Position numbers and translations under genes: made by a program. Below, in pieces: positions 43,244 through 51,265 of a DNA stretch of 64,000 nt (position 1 is its first letter; every line of letters starts with the position of its first letter). The notes beneath the pieces were generated by a model that was given only the letters and a program-made list of their open reading frames with translations, was not told where the DNA came from and did no database searches. This stretch comes from Microbacterium sp. W4I4 (GTDB taxonomy: Bacteria > Actinomycetota > Actinomycetes > Actinomycetales > Microbacteriaceae): assembly GCF_030816235.1 (NCBI RefSeq), contig NZ_JAUSXT010000001.1, positions 2,914,001 through 2,978,000 on the forward strand, in the 5' to 3' direction.

Positions 43244-45663
43244 CCCTCGACGTCTCCACGACCTCCGACATTCCGGCCTTCCCGATCGCCTCCGATCGCG
43301 TCGGTGCGCTGCTCGCGCAGATGACGCTCGAGGAGAAGGCCGCGCAGCTGGTCGGCTACTGGCTGGACCAGGGCGGCGACGTGGTCGCCCCGATGCAGAA
43401 CGAGATGGGCTCGTCGCGGTCCTCCGGAGCGCTCGCCGAGATCACCAGGCACGGCATCGGGCACTTCACCCGGGTCTACGGCACGCGTCCGGTCGATCCG
43501 GTCGAGCGCGCCGCCTGGCTGTGGGGCGAGCAGCGCAGGATCAAGCGCGAGACGCGCCTGGGCATCCCCGCCCTCGTGCACGAGGAGTGCCTCACCGGTC
43601 TCGCCGCGTGGAAGGCCGCGACCTTCCCCACGCCGCTGGCATGGGGCGCGTCGTTCGATCCCGCGCTGGTCGCGGAGATGGGCGCGCTGATCGGCGAGTC
43701 GATGCGTCAGCTCGGCATCCACCAGGGCCTGGCCCCGGTGCTCGATGTAGTGCGCGATCCCCGTTGGGGCCGGGTCGACGAGTGCATCGGCGAGGACCCC
43801 TACCTGGTGGGAACGGTCGGCACCGCCTACGTGCAGGGCCTGCAGTCCGCCGGCGTGCACGCCACGCTCAAGCACTTCCTGGGCTACTCGGGCTCGCGCG
43901 CCGGACGCAACCACGCGCCCGTGTCCGCCGGCCCGCGCGAGGTGGCGGACGTGTTCCTGCCGCCGTTCGAGATGGCGATCCGCGACGGCGGCGTGCGCAG
44001 CGTGATGAACAGCTACACCGAGATCGACGGGGTGCCGGTGGCATCCGATCCCGCACTGCTGACCGGCATCCTCCGCGAGGATCTCGGATTCGACGGGGTG
44101 GTCGTCGCCGACTACTTCGCGGTCGCGTTCCTCGAAGTCATGCACCAGGTGGCCGCCGATCGCGGCGACGCCGCGGCCCAGGCGCTGACGGCCGGAATCG
44201 ACGTGGAGCTGCCCTCCGGCGACGCCTACCTGGCGCCCCTCATCGAACGCGTGCGCGACGGTCGGTTCGACGAGGGCTATCTGGATCGCGCCGTGATCCG
44301 CGTGCTCACGCAGAAGGAGCAGCTCGGGCTGCTCGACGCCGGCGCGTTCGAGGACGAGCCGCCCGCGCAGATCGATCTCGACACCCCGCGTCACCGCGAG
44401 GTGGCACGCCGACTGGCGGCCGAGTCGCTCGTACTGCTCTCCAACGACGGGGTGCTGCCGCTGGCGGCGACGGTCGGAAGCGCACAGGCCCCGAGCATCG
44501 CGCTGATCGGGCCGAACTCCGACCGCACCGCGGCGCTGCAGGGATGCTATTCGTTCGCCAACCACGTTCTGGCGCACCACCCGGATCACGAGCTGGGCTT
44601 CGCGATCCCGACGGTGCGCGAGGCGCTGGAGGCAGCCCTGCCCGACGCGCGGATCGCGCACGTCGTCGGCTGCGAGGTCGAGGGCACCGATCGGTCCGGG
44701 TTCGACGCGGCCGTCGCCGCGGCGAAGGATGCCGAGGTCGCGGTCGTCGTGGTCGGTGACCAGGCCGGGCTGTTCGGCCGCGGCACGGTCGGTGAGGGCA
44801 ATGACGTCGAGTCGCTGGACCTGCCGGGCGTGCAGCGCGAGCTGGTCGAGCAGCTGGTCGCGACGGGAACACCGGTCGTCATGGTGCTCGTCACCGGCCG
44901 CCCCTACGCGATCGACTGGGCGCTGGACTCCGAGACGAGCCCTGCGGCCGTGCTGCAGGCGTTCTTCCCCGGTGAGGCCGGCGGCACCGCGATCGCCGAG
45001 GTCATCATCGGGGCGGTCTCGCCGTCCGGGCGGATGCCGGTGAGCCTGCCGCGCTCCTCGGGATCGCAGCCGTACAGCTACCTGCATCCGGTGCTCGGCG
45101 GCCCGTCGGACGTGACGTCCACGGATCCGACGCCGCTGCGTCCGTTCGGGTTCGGCCTGTCGTACTCGACCTTCGCCTACGAGGATCTCGAGGTGTCGGC
45201 GGATGCCCCCACGGACGGTCGCTTCACGGCATCCGTCCTGGTGCGCAACACCGGAGACCGCAAGGCCGCCGAGATCGTGCAGCTGTACGGCCGCGACCCG
45301 ATCGCCAGCGTCACCAGGCCGGTCGCGCAGCTGCTCGGCTACGCGCGGATCGAGCTCGCCGCGGGCGCCGCGCAACGGGTGCGATTCGACGTACCCGTCG
45401 CCCGCTTCGCGTTCAGCGACCGTCGGATGAAGCGCGTCGTCGAGCCCGGCGACGTGCTGGTCTGGGCGGCATCGCACGCCGAGGCGTCGGCGGCGTCTCC
45501 GGGGCTCGCCCAGACCACGGGTGGTGCGATCTCGAACGCGAAGTCGCGCGCCGACCGCGTGCTGCCCGGAACGGCCACCGCTCCCGCCACGGTCGTGATC
45601 ACCGGCGACGTGCACGAGGTCACGGCCGCCGATGACCGCCTCGTGAGGGTCTCGATCAGATGA
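43240..45663 (+). CDS. Glycoside hydrolase family 3 beta-glycosidase (probable beta-xylosidase/glucosidase)
   Basis: An 807-residue cytoplasmic enzyme (no signal peptide) coupled by ATGA to the permease. The GH3 N-terminal barrel shows APVLDVVRDPRWGRVDECIGEDPYLVG, KHFLGYSGSRAGRNHAPV and the nucleophile Asp291 in GFDGVVVADYF. The GH3 C-terminal domain shows LVLLSNDGVLPL, VVVGDQAGLFGRGTVGEGNDVESLDLPG and a fibronectin-III-like end (PFGFGLSYSTFAYEDL, VRNTGDRKAAEIVQLY). It would cleave imported oligosaccharides to monomers. Xylosidase against glucosidase activity cannot be decided by eye; the xylose context favours the former. Confidence 0.9.
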   Translation: MTLDVSTTSDIPAFPIASDRVGALLAQMTLEEKAAQLVGYWLDQGGDVVAPMQNEMGSSRSSGALAEITRHGIGHFTRVYGTRPVDPVERAAWLWGEQRRIKRETRLGIPALVHEECLTGLAAWKAATFPTPLAWGASFDPALVAEMGALIGESMRQLGIHQGLAPVLDVVRDPRWGRVDECIGEDPYLVGTVGTAYVQGLQSAGVHATLKHFLGYSGSRAGRNHAPVSAGPREVADVFLPPFEMAIRDGGVRSVMNSYTEIDGVPVASDPALLTGILREDLGFDGVVVADYFAVAFLEVMHQVAADRGDAAAQALTAGIDVELPSGDAYLAPLIERVRDGRFDEGYLDRAVIRVLTQKEQLGLLDAGAFEDEPPAQIDLDTPRHREVARRLAAESLVLLSNDGVLPLAATVGSAQAPSIALIGPNSDRTAALQGCYSFANHVLAHHPDHELGFAIPTVREALEAALPDARIAHVVGCEVEGTDRSGFDAAVAAAKDAEVAVVVVGDQAGLFGRGTVGEGNDVESLDLPGVQRELVEQLVATGTPVVMVLVTGRPYAIDWALDSETSPAAVLQAFFPGEAGGTAIAEVIIGAVSPSGRMPVSLPRSSGSQPYSYLHPVLGGPSDVTSTDPTPLRPFGFGLSYSTFAYEDLEVSADAPTDGRFTASVLVRNTGDRKAAEIVQLYGRDPIASVTRPVAQLLGYARIELAAGAAQRVRFDVPVARFAFSDRRMKRVVEPGDVLVWAASHAEASAASPGLAQTTGGAISNAKSRADRVLPGTATAPATVVITGDVHEVTAADDRLVRVSIR

Positions 45664-45729
45664 TGGTCTCGACCAGGTGAAGGTGTGGTGTCGGCCGGGT
45701 CAGGCCGTCGGGATCGGTAGCCTGGGGCG

Positions 45730-46887
45730 ATGAGCGAACGCGCGACGACCGTGGAGGGTGTTCGGCGCACGAACCTCGGCGAGGTGCTGCGCCTGGTGCA
45801 CCAGGGCGGGCCTCGGTCGCGCTCGGTGATCACCACCGAGACGGGCCTCAACCGCTCGACGGTCTCCGACCTCGTCTCGCGGCTGGTGGATGCCGACCTC
45901 GTGCAGGAGTACGGGCCCGACCCCACCCGACGCGTCGGACGTCCCTCGCCGATCGTCGCCCCGAGCCCGGACGTGGTCGCCATCGGGGTGAACCCCGAGA
46001 TCGACGCCGTCGAGATCGGTGCGGTATCGCTGGGCGGCGCCGTGCGCGTGCGCGCGCGGATCGACGTGGAGAATCCCGACGTCTCCGAGGTCGTCGACAT
46101 CGTCGCGCACACGCTGGCCGCTTGGGGTGAGGACGAGCTCAGCGGATGCCGCATCGTCGGCGTCGGCGTGGCCGTGCCGGGCCTGGTCCGCACCGAGGAC
46201 GGGCTCGTGCGTCTCGCGCCGCACCTGCGCTGGCGCGACGCCGACATCGCCGGTCCGCTGCATGCGGCGCTGGGGCTGCAGATCGTCGTCGGCAATGACG
46301 CCTCCTACGGCGCCAGGGCGGAGCGGGTGTTCGGCGCCGCCCGCGAGCACGAGGACATCGTCTACCTCAACGGCGGCGCCAGCGGCATCGGCGGCGGCCT
46401 CATCCTGCACGGCATGCTCATCGGCGGTGCGGGCGGGTACGCGGGGGAGTGGGGGCAGACCGCCGCCAGCCTCACGGATGCCGCCGACCGCCGCGCGCAC
46501 GGCGGGGTTCTCGAGGACGAGGTCAACCGGGCGCGACTGGTGAGTGCCACCACTCTCACCTCCCCCGACGAGGCCATGCTGGCGGAGGCGCTCACCAGCG
46601 CCACCCCGGCCGTCACCGAGGAGGTCGCCCGACAGCGGCGCATCCTCGCCGCGACGCTCAGCAATGCCGTCAACGTGCTCAACCCGTCGATGATCGTGCT
46701 GGGCGGCTTCCTCGGCGGACTGCGCGACGTCGACCGCGAGGCCTTCGACGACGAGGTGCGCGCGCGCTCGCTCTCGGCATCCGCGGAGGACCTGCAGCTG
46801 GCATCCGCCGCTCTCGGCGCCGACCGCCTGCTGATCGGCGCAGCGGATGCCGCGATGGAACGGCTGCTGGCCGACCCGCTGGGCTGA
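45730..46887 (+). CDS. ROK-family transcriptional regulator without the zinc motif
   Basis: A 385-residue protein with an N-terminal winged HTH (RRTNLGEVLRLVHQGGPRSRSVITTETGLNRSTVSDLVSRLVDADLVQEYG) and a ROK sugar-kinase-like domain (VGVGVAVPGLVRTEDGLVRLAPHLRW, VVGNDASYGARAERVFGAA, YLNGGASGIGGGLILHGMLIGGAGGYAGEWG). The usual Cys-rich zinc signature after GEWG is replaced by QTAASLTDAADRRAHGG, so kinase activity is unlikely and a pure xylose- or glucose-responsive repressor is favoured. TAGCCT (45718-45723) lies 6 nt before ATG 45730, indicating a leaderless mRNA. Confidence 0.87.
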   Translation: MSERATTVEGVRRTNLGEVLRLVHQGGPRSRSVITTETGLNRSTVSDLVSRLVDADLVQEYGPDPTRRVGRPSPIVAPSPDVVAIGVNPEIDAVEIGAVSLGGAVRVRARIDVENPDVSEVVDIVAHTLAAWGEDELSGCRIVGVGVAVPGLVRTEDGLVRLAPHLRWRDADIAGPLHAALGLQIVVGNDASYGARAERVFGAAREHEDIVYLNGGASGIGGGLILHGMLIGGAGGYAGEWGQTAASLTDAADRRAHGGVLEDEVNRARLVSATTLTSPDEAMLAEALTSATPAVTEEVARQRRILAATLSNAVNVLNPSMIVLGGFLGGLRDVDREAFDDEVRARSLSASAEDLQLASAALGADRLLIGAADAAMERLLADPLG

Positions 46888-46938
46888 GAACCCGTCACAG
46901 AAGAGGCATGCACCGACATGATCCCTAGACTCGAGACG

Positions 46939-47913
46939 ATGTCTGAAAACGATTCCCGCCAGGCTGGGCGGCACGACTCCACTCCCCGTTCCGGACGGCA
47001 GCTGCGCATCACGAGCGGCGGCTACGAGGCCGTCGTCGCGAGCATCGGCGCCACGCTGCGGACGCTGCGCCACGACGGCCGCGACCTCGTCGTGCCCTTC
47101 GGCGCCGATGAGGTGCGTCCCGGCCACCGCGGCGCCACCCTCGCGCCGTGGCCGAACCGCGTCGTCGACGGCCGCTACTCCTTCGCCGGCGTCGAGCGCC
47201 GGCTCGCGCTCACCGAGCCCGCGCGCGGCCACGCCCTGCATGGGCTGCTGGTCTGGGCGGAGTTCGCCGACCGCGTCGTGGAGTCCGATCGCGTCGTGCT
47301 CGCCGCGGTCATCGAGCCGAGCCTCGGCTACCCGTTCCGCGTCGAGGTGGAGACCGAGTACCGTCTGAGCGCCGACGGCCTCGAGCAGACCGTCACCGCC
47401 CGCAACCTGGGTTCGGACGCCGCCCCGTGGGGCACCGGTCCGCACCCGTACCTCGTGGCAGGGGACCCTTCGACGGGCTCAGGGACCCGGCGTGTGGATG
47501 ACTGGACGCTGACCCTCCCGGCATCCGAAGTCCTCACCGTCACCGCCGACCGGCTGAGCCCGGTCGCCGTGCACGCGGTGACCGAGCATCCCGAGTGGGA
47601 TTTCCGGAGCGCTCGCCGCATCGGCGACGTCTTCATCGACCATGCCTTCACCGAGCTGGAGCGCACCGACGGCGTCGCCGAGGTGCGCCTGGTCACAGAC
47701 TCGGGCACCGGTGTCGCGATGACCTGGGATGAGCGCTGCCCGTGGGTGCAGGTGCACACCGCCGACAACCCGGGTCAGGATGCCATCCACCGCATCGGCC
47801 TGGCCGTCGAGCCGATGACCTGCCCGCCCGACGCCTTCAACTCCGGCGTCGACCTGGTCACCCTCGAGCCCGGTGCGGAGCACGCGGCCTCCTGGCGGAT
47901 CCGCGCGCTCTGA
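46939..47913 (+). CDS. Aldose 1-epimerase (mutarotase)
   Basis: A 324-residue enzyme interconverting alpha and beta anomers of aldoses. ATG 46939 lies 7 nt after TAGACT (46926-46931), a leaderless arrangement. The in-frame ATG at 46918 would lie upstream of that promoter. Family motifs are ATLAPWPNRVVDGRYSFAG, HALHGLLVWAEF, GTGPHPYLV and VQVHTADNPG. A repeat-derived insertion of about nine residues (DPSTGSGTR) follows PHPYLVAG. It serves the sugar pathways around it. Confidence 0.88.
   Translation: MSENDSRQAGRHDSTPRSGRQLRITSGGYEAVVASIGATLRTLRHDGRDLVVPFGADEVRPGHRGATLAPWPNRVVDGRYSFAGVERRLALTEPARGHALHGLLVWAEFADRVVESDRVVLAAVIEPSLGYPFRVEVETEYRLSADGLEQTVTARNLGSDAAPWGTGPHPYLVAGDPSTGSGTRRVDDWTLTLPASEVLTVTADRLSPVAVHAVTEHPEWDFRSARRIGDVFIDHAFTELERTDGVAEVRLVTDSGTGVAMTWDERCPWVQVHTADNPGQDAIHRIGLAVEPMTCPPDAFNSGVDLVTLEPGAEHAASWRIRAL
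47462..47488. repeat. Short interspersed repeat inside epimerase gene
   Basis: A 27-nt segment GGGACCC-TTCGACGGGCTCA-GGGACCC. Its last 22 nt match 52726-52747 with one mismatch. Here it adds 27 nt, or nine codons, in frame to the aldose epimerase. Confidence 0.7.
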
Positions 47914-47961
47914 GCCGCCGGTCTTCGCGCCCCATCCGCCGGATGGGGTCATGATGGAGTC

Positions 47962-49140
47962 ATGAGCAGCGAAGCCGTGATCGTCGATGTCGTCCGCACC
48001 CCGGTGGGGCGCGGGAAGCCCGGAGGGTCGCTGTCCGGCGTGCATCCGGTCGACCTCGCGGCGGGGATGCTGCAGAGCATCCTGGAACGGAACGGGCTGG
48101 AGTCCGGGCAGATCGACGACGTGCTGCTCGGGTGCGTCAGCCAGGTCGGCGACCAGGCCATGAACATCGCCCGTCAGGCGGTGCTCGCCGCCGGCTTCGA
48201 CGAGCACATCCCCGGCACCACGATCGACCGGCAGTGCGGCTCCAGCCAGCAGGCCGTGCACTTCGCCGCGGCCGGGATCGCCGCGGGGGAGAACGACATC
48301 GTCATCGTCGGCGGGGTGGAGTCCATGAGCCGCGTGCCGCTCGGCTCCTCGGCAGCCGGCGGCTCGCCGATGTCGCCCCGGCTGCGCGCCCGCTACCCGC
48401 AGGGGCTGGTGAACCAGGGCGTCAGCGCCGAGCTGATCGCGCATCGCTGGGGCTTCGACCGCGCCGCGCTGGACGCCTTCTCCGCCGAATCGCACGCCCG
48501 CGCCGCGCAGGCCTGGCACGACGGGTTCTTCGACGGCACGGTCGTCGCGGTGCCCGAAGCCCCGGACGCCACCACCGACGAGACCGTGCGCGAAGGCACC
48601 ACCGTCGAGAAGCTCGCAGGTCTCCCGGCCGCCTTCCGCACGGACGCCCTCGCAGAGCGCTTCCCCGACCTGGACTGGAGCATCACGCCCGGCAACTCCT
48701 CGCCGCTGACCGACGGGGCATCCGCCGCGCTGATGATGAGCGCCGACCGCGCCGAGCAACTCGGGCTCACACCTCGGGCCCGCTTCCGCGCGTTCGACGT
48801 GGTCGGCGACGACCCGCTGTTCATGCTCACCGGTCCCATCGCCGCCACCCGGCGCGTGCTCGAGCGGGCGGGCCTGGACATCTCCGACCTGGACGCCTAC
48901 GAGGTCAACGAGGCGTTCGCCTCGGTTCCGCTGGCCTGGGCCGCGGAGCTCGGTGCGGATGCCGCGAAGCTGAACCCGCGCGGCGGTGCGATCGCCCTGG
49001 GACACGCGCTCGGCTCGTCGGGCACGCGACTGCTCGGCACGCTGCTCGACCACCTCGAGGCCACCGGAGGACGTCTGGGTCTGCAGACCATGTGCGAGGG
49101 CGGCGGAATGGCGAACGCCCTCATCATCGAGCGGATCTGA
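47962..49140 (+). CDS. Thiolase family protein (acetyl-CoA acetyltransferase)
   Basis: A 392-residue thiolase. Nucleophile Cys92 is in TIDRQCGSSQQA. The catalytic His is in GGAIALGHALGSSGTR and the second Cys in GLQTMCEGGGMANALIIE. The N-terminus AVIVDVVRTPVGRGKPGGSLSG is typical. It condenses or cleaves acyl-CoA and 3-ketoacyl-CoA. ATG 47962 has CATGAT (47950-47955) 6 nt upstream, so it may be leaderless. It stands alone, but the short-chain acyl-CoA genes 2 kb downstream suggest a shared catabolic theme. Confidence 0.92.
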   Translation: MSSEAVIVDVVRTPVGRGKPGGSLSGVHPVDLAAGMLQSILERNGLESGQIDDVLLGCVSQVGDQAMNIARQAVLAAGFDEHIPGTTIDRQCGSSQQAVHFAAAGIAAGENDIVIVGGVESMSRVPLGSSAAGGSPMSPRLRARYPQGLVNQGVSAELIAHRWGFDRAALDAFSAESHARAAQAWHDGFFDGTVVAVPEAPDATTDETVREGTTVEKLAGLPAAFRTDALAERFPDLDWSITPGNSSPLTDGASAALMMSADRAEQLGLTPRARFRAFDVVGDDPLFMLTGPIAATRRVLERAGLDISDLDAYEVNEAFASVPLAWAAELGADAAKLNPRGGAIALGHALGSSGTRLLGTLLDHLEATGGRLGLQTMCEGGGMANALIIERI

Positions 49141-49165
49141 CGCCGACCGCGCCGCTGGCGCGCTC

Positions 49166-49181
49166 TACGTGTTGACACGTA
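49166..49181. promoter_or_regulatory. Palindrome TACGTGT-TG-ACACGTA upstream of ScyD/ScyE-type gene
   Basis: Perfect 7-bp arms around TG. TTGACA (49172-49177) is embedded in the palindrome, so a bound regulator would cover a -35 element. No clear -10 was found in the remaining 150 bp, which hold nothing else recognisable. Confidence 0.4.
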
Positions 49182-49333
49182 ATTCCGCCTCGCGCTCTTG
49201 TCCTGCGAGATCTTCGGCGAGAGGATGCGCCTGGGCCGCCACTGGGGAGGTTCGTCGCATCCGGGTGCCTGGGGAGGCTCCGCTCGGTCGAACGCGGTCC
49301 GACGGGAAGTCGGGGCCGGGAATCGGAGAAGCA

Positions 49334-50425
49334 ATGCGCAGTTCACGTGTGATCATCGCGGCCGGCGCCGCGGTGGCACTGGTCATCTCTCTGCCGACGT
49401 CCGCGTCGGCGGCATCCGGCCCTCCTGATCAGCAGGTGTGGTCGAACCAGCTCGCGGCCCCGTTCAGCCTGGCTGTCGACGGGCAGCGCGTCCTCGTCGC
49501 CGACGGCGGCACGGGCACAATCGGGCAGCTGCAGCCCGACGGCAGCGTCGCACCTGTCGTCCAGGGCGTTCCGGGTCTGGCCGGTCTCGCGACCCGCGGG
49601 GCGTGGATGGCTTACGGCTCCACGGTCAGCGAGGATCCCACGCAGGAGGAATCGCCGATCCTGGAGAGCGGACTGAACATCCGCACCCCGGGAGGCGACA
49701 CGATCTATGCGGATCTGCACGCCTATGAGGAGGAGCACAACTCCGATGGCGACAACGCCTACGGCATCACTGATCCCGAATCCTGCGTCGCGAGCTTCCC
49801 AGGCGCGACCTACACCGGCCTGATCGACTCCCACGCCTACAGCGTGGCCTCGTACCAGGGCGGGTGGCTGGTGGCGGATGCCGGTGCCAACGCGATCATG
49901 AAGGTCACCGACAGCGGACAGATCAGCACCCTCGCCGTGCTGCCTCCCGTGCCCGTCACGATCACTCCGCAGGTCGCCGGGCTGCTCGGCGGTCTGCCGG
50001 GCTGCGCACTGGGCGGCACGTTCTACTCGGAGCCGGTGCCCACGGGCGTCGCGATCGGGCAGGGCGGCGCGATCTATGTGAGCACCCTTCCCGGATTCCC
50101 CGGAATGTTCGCCTCGAAGGGCGCGGTGTGGAAGATCGATTCTGCGACGGGCGCGGCCACGCAGCTGGCCTCGGGTTTCTCGCAGTCGACGAGCATCGCC
50201 GTGTCGGGCGACAGCATCTACATCGCGGAGCTCGCCGGTGCCGGAGTCTCGGTACTGAAGGGCGAAGAGGTGTCCTCGTACGCCGCACTGCCGGGGGCGC
50301 TCTCGGTCGCGACCGCGCCGAACGGAACGGTGTGGGCTGCGACGATGGCATCCGAGGCGGGGCCAGGCACGATCGTCAGCATCTCGAACGGGAAGGTGAA
50401 GGTGCAGGGGCACGTGAACCGCTGA
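49334..50425 (+). CDS. Secreted ScyD/ScyE-family beta-propeller protein
   Basis: A 363-residue protein with a clear signal peptide (MRSSRVIIAAGAAVALVISL, then TSASAAS cleavage region). The ATG at 49334 follows GGAGAAGC. The mature part has repeating propeller-like units: FSLAVDGQRVLVADGGTGTIGQL, VASYQGGWLVADAGANAIMKV, GVAIGQGGAIYVSTLPG, TSIAVSGDSIYIAELAGAGV and SVATAPNGTVWAATM. Four Cys residues (for example ESCVASF and LPGCALGG) may form disulfides outside the cell. The function is unknown; the name comes from cyanobacterial scytonemin cluster proteins and does not imply that pathway. Confidence 0.8.
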   Translation: MRSSRVIIAAGAAVALVISLPTSASAASGPPDQQVWSNQLAAPFSLAVDGQRVLVADGGTGTIGQLQPDGSVAPVVQGVPGLAGLATRGAWMAYGSTVSEDPTQEESPILESGLNIRTPGGDTIYADLHAYEEEHNSDGDNAYGITDPESCVASFPGATYTGLIDSHAYSVASYQGGWLVADAGANAIMKVTDSGQISTLAVLPPVPVTITPQVAGLLGGLPGCALGGTFYSEPVPTGVAIGQGGAIYVSTLPGFPGMFASKGAVWKIDSATGAATQLASGFSQSTSIAVSGDSIYIAELAGAGVSVLKGEEVSSYAALPGALSVATAPNGTVWAATMASEAGPGTIVSISNGKVKVQGHVNR

Positions 50426-50441
50426 ACCGCTGAACGCAGAA

Positions 50442-50475
50442 GAGACCCCCGCCGACCCGATTCGGCGGGGGTCTC
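50442..50475 (+). terminator. Terminator of the ScyD/ScyE-type gene
   Basis: A perfect 14-bp stem, GAGACCCCCGCCGA with TCGGCGGGGGTCTC, and a 6-nt loop, 16 nt after the stop. A second hairpin, CGCGGTC-TGA-GACCGCG, follows at 50475-50491. The remaining 230 bp before the next gene hold only a weak CAGGGAC/GTCCCTG pair. Confidence 0.85.
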
Positions 50476-50723
50476 GCGGTCTGAGACCGCGGCGGGAGCA
50501 GCAGACGCGCTCACCGCGGCGCGGAGTGGTCGCACCCGATCCGGTCTGATCCACAGGCCACGCAGGGACAGTTGTACGCGTCCCTGGTGACGCACCGGTG
50601 AACGGGCCGGGAACATCCGGAGCAGCATCCGATCTCCCTCCACAATCCGGGATCCTCGCGAACTTATGCACATCGGGCCGATCCGGCCCCGCGAGGGTGC
50701 GCATGCGGGCCAGGGTGGAGCGC

Positions 50724-51167
50724 ATGAACGATGACACCTCCCTCCGGGACCGCATCCTGCACACCGATGACCAGCTGCGCGATCTGATCGACCTGCTGCT
50801 GCAGCATCCGAACCAGAGACAGTTCTGGCTCCTCTTCATCGACGAGCGCGGCTGCCTCGGCGACCCGCTGATGCCGATGGCCGGCTATCCCAACGATCCC
50901 CTCGAGACGGTGCGCGTCGACGACCTGGGTGAGGTCACGCATTCCCGCCTGCTGATGCATCGGATCGGCATGGCGCGCGAGATGACCGGCAACGCACAGG
51001 TCGTGCTGGTGTGGGAGCAGCCCGGCGTGGAGACGGTGCAGGATGCCGATCGGAGCTGGGCACGGGCGATGGCCGCGCAGGCCGCCGAACTCGATGTCCC
51101 GCTGCGCGCGCAGTTCACCCTGTACGAGCGCGGCGTGCGCCAGCTGCACGCGGACGATTACGTGTGA
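50724..51167 (+). CDS. Hypothetical protein
   Basis: A 147-residue soluble protein beginning MNDDTSLRDRILHTDDQLRDLIDLLLQ. The ATG at 50724 follows GGTGGAG; an in-frame ATG at 50598 is not favoured because the extra 42 residues look non-coding. It contains RQFWLLFIDERGCLGDPLMPMAGYP and ARAMAAQAAELDVPLRAQFTLYERGVRQLHADDYV. The pattern resembles short actinobacterial proteins of unknown function. No catalytic motif, membrane span or signal peptide is visible. It stands alone between terminators and the mms operon. Confidence 0.7.
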   Translation: MNDDTSLRDRILHTDDQLRDLIDLLLQHPNQRQFWLLFIDERGCLGDPLMPMAGYPNDPLETVRVDDLGEVTHSRLLMHRIGMAREMTGNAQVVLVWEQPGVETVQDADRSWARAMAAQAAELDVPLRAQFTLYERGVRQLHADDYV

Positions 51168-51265
51168 GCCGGCGCTCCGCCAAGTAGTAGGGAGCCCTAG
51201 TAATTCGCCTGTGGGCCGACTACCCTGGTCAGTGTGCCAATGACGGCCCAGAGGAGTGTCACACA

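Noticed and set aside
42706..45615. 969-codon open frame on the minus strand
   Set aside because: Antisense shadow of the GH3 and permease genes. Composition is rich in Arg, His, Gly and Asp without domain motifs, while the plus strand has clear GH3 catalytic motifs.
50598..50723. N-terminal extension of the hypothetical protein to ATG 50598
   Set aside because: The extra 42 residues are low-complexity and overlap the post-terminator region, while ATG 50724 has a GGAG box at good distance.
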